From assembly GCF_003226325.1 (NCBI RefSeq), contig NZ_PDOD01000004.1, positions 186,001-250,000 on the forward strand: DNA of 64,000 bases, given 5' to 3'. The translations under genes and the position numbers were made by a program. This DNA is from Salipaludibacillus keqinensis. GTDB taxonomy: Bacteria; Bacillota; Bacilli; Bacillales; Salisediminibacteriaceae. The notes under the pieces are model-generated. The model searched no databases. It worked only from the letters and a program-made list of their open reading frames with translations, and was not told the origin of the DNA. This document shows positions 62,475 through 64,000 of the stretch, one piece after another. Each line of letters opens with the position of its first letter. Position 1 is the stretch's first letter.

Positions 62475-63602
62475 ATGAGCAATCCAACGTCTATCATACC
62501 TACTTTACCGTCCTTCTTACAAGAGGCATGGGAAAAATCAGGATTCACACAATTAACCGAAATCCAATCAGAGATGATTCCGCAAGCCTTACAAGGGAAA
62601 AATATTATAGCCGAAGCGCCAACCGGTTCAGGTAAAACAATGGCGTATTTACTACCAGCACTTGAGAAGATTGACATGAATGTAAAACAAGCCCAAGTAG
62701 TGATCGTGGCATCTTCTAGGGAACTGGTGATGCAAATCCTGGACGAGGTCCAAACATGGGCCCAAGGGAGCGGTATTACAGGAGCCGCATTGATTGGCGG
62801 CGCGAATGTGAAACGGCAACAGGAAAAGTTGAAGAAAAAGCCACAAGTGATTATCGGTACACCTGGGAGATTAATGGAATTAACCAAAACAAAAAAATTA
62901 AAACTTCATGAAGTGAAGACGCTAGTTTTTGATGAAGCCGATCAATTATTTGCGAAAGAGCATATTAAAGAAGTGGATGACCTTATGAAAGCAGTTGTGA
63001 AGGATTGTCAGCGTCTTATTTGCTCAGCGACGATTCCAAAACATGTTGAAAAGCAAGCAAAGGAACGACTCGATGCTCCTCACGTTATCCGCATTGAAAT
63101 GAACCGAGATCATCTAGAGCGGGTAGATCACACTTATCTAGTTGCGGAACGAAGAGATAAAGTGAAATTGCTGCGTAGACTAGTTAACATGGAAGGGTTA
63201 TATGGCTTGGCATTCTCTAATGACATCCGTGAATTAGAGACGTTCGCTGAGCGACTTGAATTTCGTGGGAAACATGTCGGTGTCCTCCATGGAACAACAA
63301 CGAAGCAAGCACGTGAAAAAGCGATCAATCAGTTTCGAAGCGGAGAAGTACCAATCTTGATGGCCACAGACGTTGCATCGCGTGGTCTAGATATTGAAGG
63401 TCTGACCCATGTCATTCAGTTGGATTTAGCCAACGACATTCAGCAATACGTTCATCGTTCTGGTCGAACGGGACGCGCTGGAAAGTCCGGTACGGTTGTC
63501 TCCATCGTTACAGAGGGAGAGAAAGAAAGACTTTTGCAAATTGGAGATAAACTAGGTTTGAAAATGGAAGAGAAAACACTATCTCATGGAAAGTTAGTCT
63601 AA
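62475..63602 (+). CDS. DEAD-box RNA helicase, YfmL-like, 375 residues
   Basis: A compact DEAD-box helicase lacking the long C-terminal tail of CshA/CshB. Motifs: Q-motif GFTQLTEIQ, I APTGSGKT, Ia ASSRELVMQ, Ib GTPGRL, II DEAD, III SAT, IV-VI ending with HRSGRTGRAG. The length matches B. subtilis YfmL, which helps ribosome assembly. ATG after AAAAGGAG, divergent from the ABC-F gene; both act on ribosome-related RNA. Confidence 0.9.
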   Translation: MSNPTSIIPTLPSFLQEAWEKSGFTQLTEIQSEMIPQALQGKNIIAEAPTGSGKTMAYLLPALEKIDMNVKQAQVVIVASSRELVMQILDEVQTWAQGSGITGAALIGGANVKRQQEKLKKKPQVIIGTPGRLMELTKTKKLKLHEVKTLVFDEADQLFAKEHIKEVDDLMKAVVKDCQRLICSATIPKHVEKQAKERLDAPHVIRIEMNRDHLERVDHTYLVAERRDKVKLLRRLVNMEGLYGLAFSNDIRELETFAERLEFRGKHVGVLHGTTTKQAREKAINQFRSGEVPILMATDVASRGLDIEGLTHVIQLDLANDIQQYVHRSGRTGRAGKSGTVVSIVTEGEKERLLQIGDKLGLKMEEKTLSHGKLV

Positions 63603-63610
63603 TACAAGGG

Positions 63611-63642
63611 CAAAAGCACGGGACAGTCCCGTGCTTTTGTTG
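63611..63642. terminator. Bidirectional terminator, 14-bp stem
   Basis: CAAAAGCACGGGAC pairs perfectly with GTCCCGTGCTTTTG, with T/A runs on both sides, between two convergent genes. Confidence 0.9.
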
Positions 63643-63646
63643 CATT

Positions 63647-64000
63647 CTAAAAATCATCTACCGATTCAACGGTATATCCTCTATCATCCAACAAATCAAC
63701 GATGCTGCCTTCACCGGCTAAATGAAGCGCACCTACGACTACGAAGTATGTTCCGCCATCATCCTCTGACAAAAATCCTTCTATTTTCTCTGTCATGGCT
63801 AAGTCTCTCTCGTCCATATCCAATTGCTCAATGTCAGAATCCATTTCTCGAAGTTGAGCAAATACGTCAACGTTGCCGCTTTGCCATAAGCGAATCAATT
63901 GCGTGAGTTCCTCTTCATAAATGTCCAGTGAGTTCACCATATCTTCAAGTGCTTCCACCTGATTTTCTTCCGGAGCTGAACTCATAGACTCTATCTGACT
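63647..64000 (-). CDS. TraB/GumN-family protein, C-terminal part (cut by window)
   Basis: The frame is open to the last base, so the N-terminal part lies outside. About 118 residues are visible. The end MAxTEKIEGFLSEDDGGTYFVVVGALHLAGEGSIVDLLDDRGYTVESV matches the TraB/GumN C-terminal signature, in which R/K..MA.kI...yFvvVGAaHL.GegSi..lL...Gy.V is conserved. These proteins are probable metalloproteases or regulators, often with a membrane anchor or signal peptide at the missing N-terminus. ATG at 63985 is not a real start. Confidence 0.8.
   Translation of the reverse strand, partial: SQIESMSSAPEENQVEALEDMVNSLDIYEEELTQLIRLWQSGNVDVFAQLREMDSDIEQLDMDERDLAMTEKIEGFLSEDDGGTYFVVVGALHLAGEGSIVDLLDDRGYTVESVDDF

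Overview
The window reads as the chromosome of a low-to-moderate GC, spore-forming-type member of the Bacillaceae, probably halotolerant (Halobacillus or Pontibacillus-like). The evidence is AGGAGG-type ribosome binding sites, frequent GTG/TTG starts, a YrzI-family small protein, bacterial nitric oxide synthase, a BtuD-CbiZ fusion and Bacillus-style riboswitches and terminators. I see no rRNA, tRNA, CRISPR array, prophage or complete insertion sequence. Both edge genes are cut by the window.

Layout: (1) 1-8.8 kb: the end of a very large cyclic-glucan-synthase-like glycoside phosphorylase, a gene-poor 1 kb with two tiny genes, a fatty acid desaturase, and a DUF1499 lipoprotein-like protein. 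(2) 8.9-12.5 kb: pyruvate phosphate dikinase (PPDK) and its regulatory kinase/phosphorylase, behind a pair of inverted CcpN-like boxes. (3) 12.5-18.9 kb: small conserved proteins, an AspT/YidE-type transporter with TrkA-C domains, a Ca2+/cation antiporter whose start codon lies in a strong hairpin, a chemoreceptor and an ElaA acetyltransferase. (4) 19-23.9 kb, minus strand: a TetR-regulated ABC-2 exporter and an oligo-1,6-glucosidase.

(5) 24.1-37.4 kb is the centrepiece: two cobalamin riboswitches drive two consecutive B12 operons. The first encodes BtuR, CbiA, CbiP and CobT. The second encodes the BtuF-BtuC-BtuD importer (BtuD fused to CbiZ), CbiB, a CobD/CobC-type threonine-phosphate decarboxylase, CobU, CobS, CobC phosphatase and a short, divergent second CobU-like protein. 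Together they cover corrinoid import, remodelling of scavenged cobamides and nucleotide-loop assembly. No corrin-ring genes lie in the window.

(6) 37.4-46.6 kb: 51-bp tandem repeats, a NERD-domain protein, a CdaR/GntP/glycerate kinase catabolic cluster and a heterodimeric ABC exporter. (7) 46.7-55.4 kb: adenine deaminase, an XRE-TPR regulator, a TPP-riboswitch-controlled thiM-thiD-thiE salvage operon, nitric oxide synthase and a DcuA/B-type carrier. (8) 55.5-64 kb: RecQ, a carboxylesterase with a flavin reductase-like partner, a PAS-PAS-GGDEF cyclase, an ABC-F ATPase, a DEAD-box helicase and the end of a TraB/GumN-like protein.

Most genes are ordinary core or accessory metabolism. The least explained items are regulatory: the CcpN-like pair at the PPDK operon, the start-codon hairpin of the antiporter, the 5' stem-loop of the desaturase mRNA, the phased 21-bp and 51-bp repeats, and the second CobU-like protein. 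All family names come from recognising motifs and from memory; no database search was possible.
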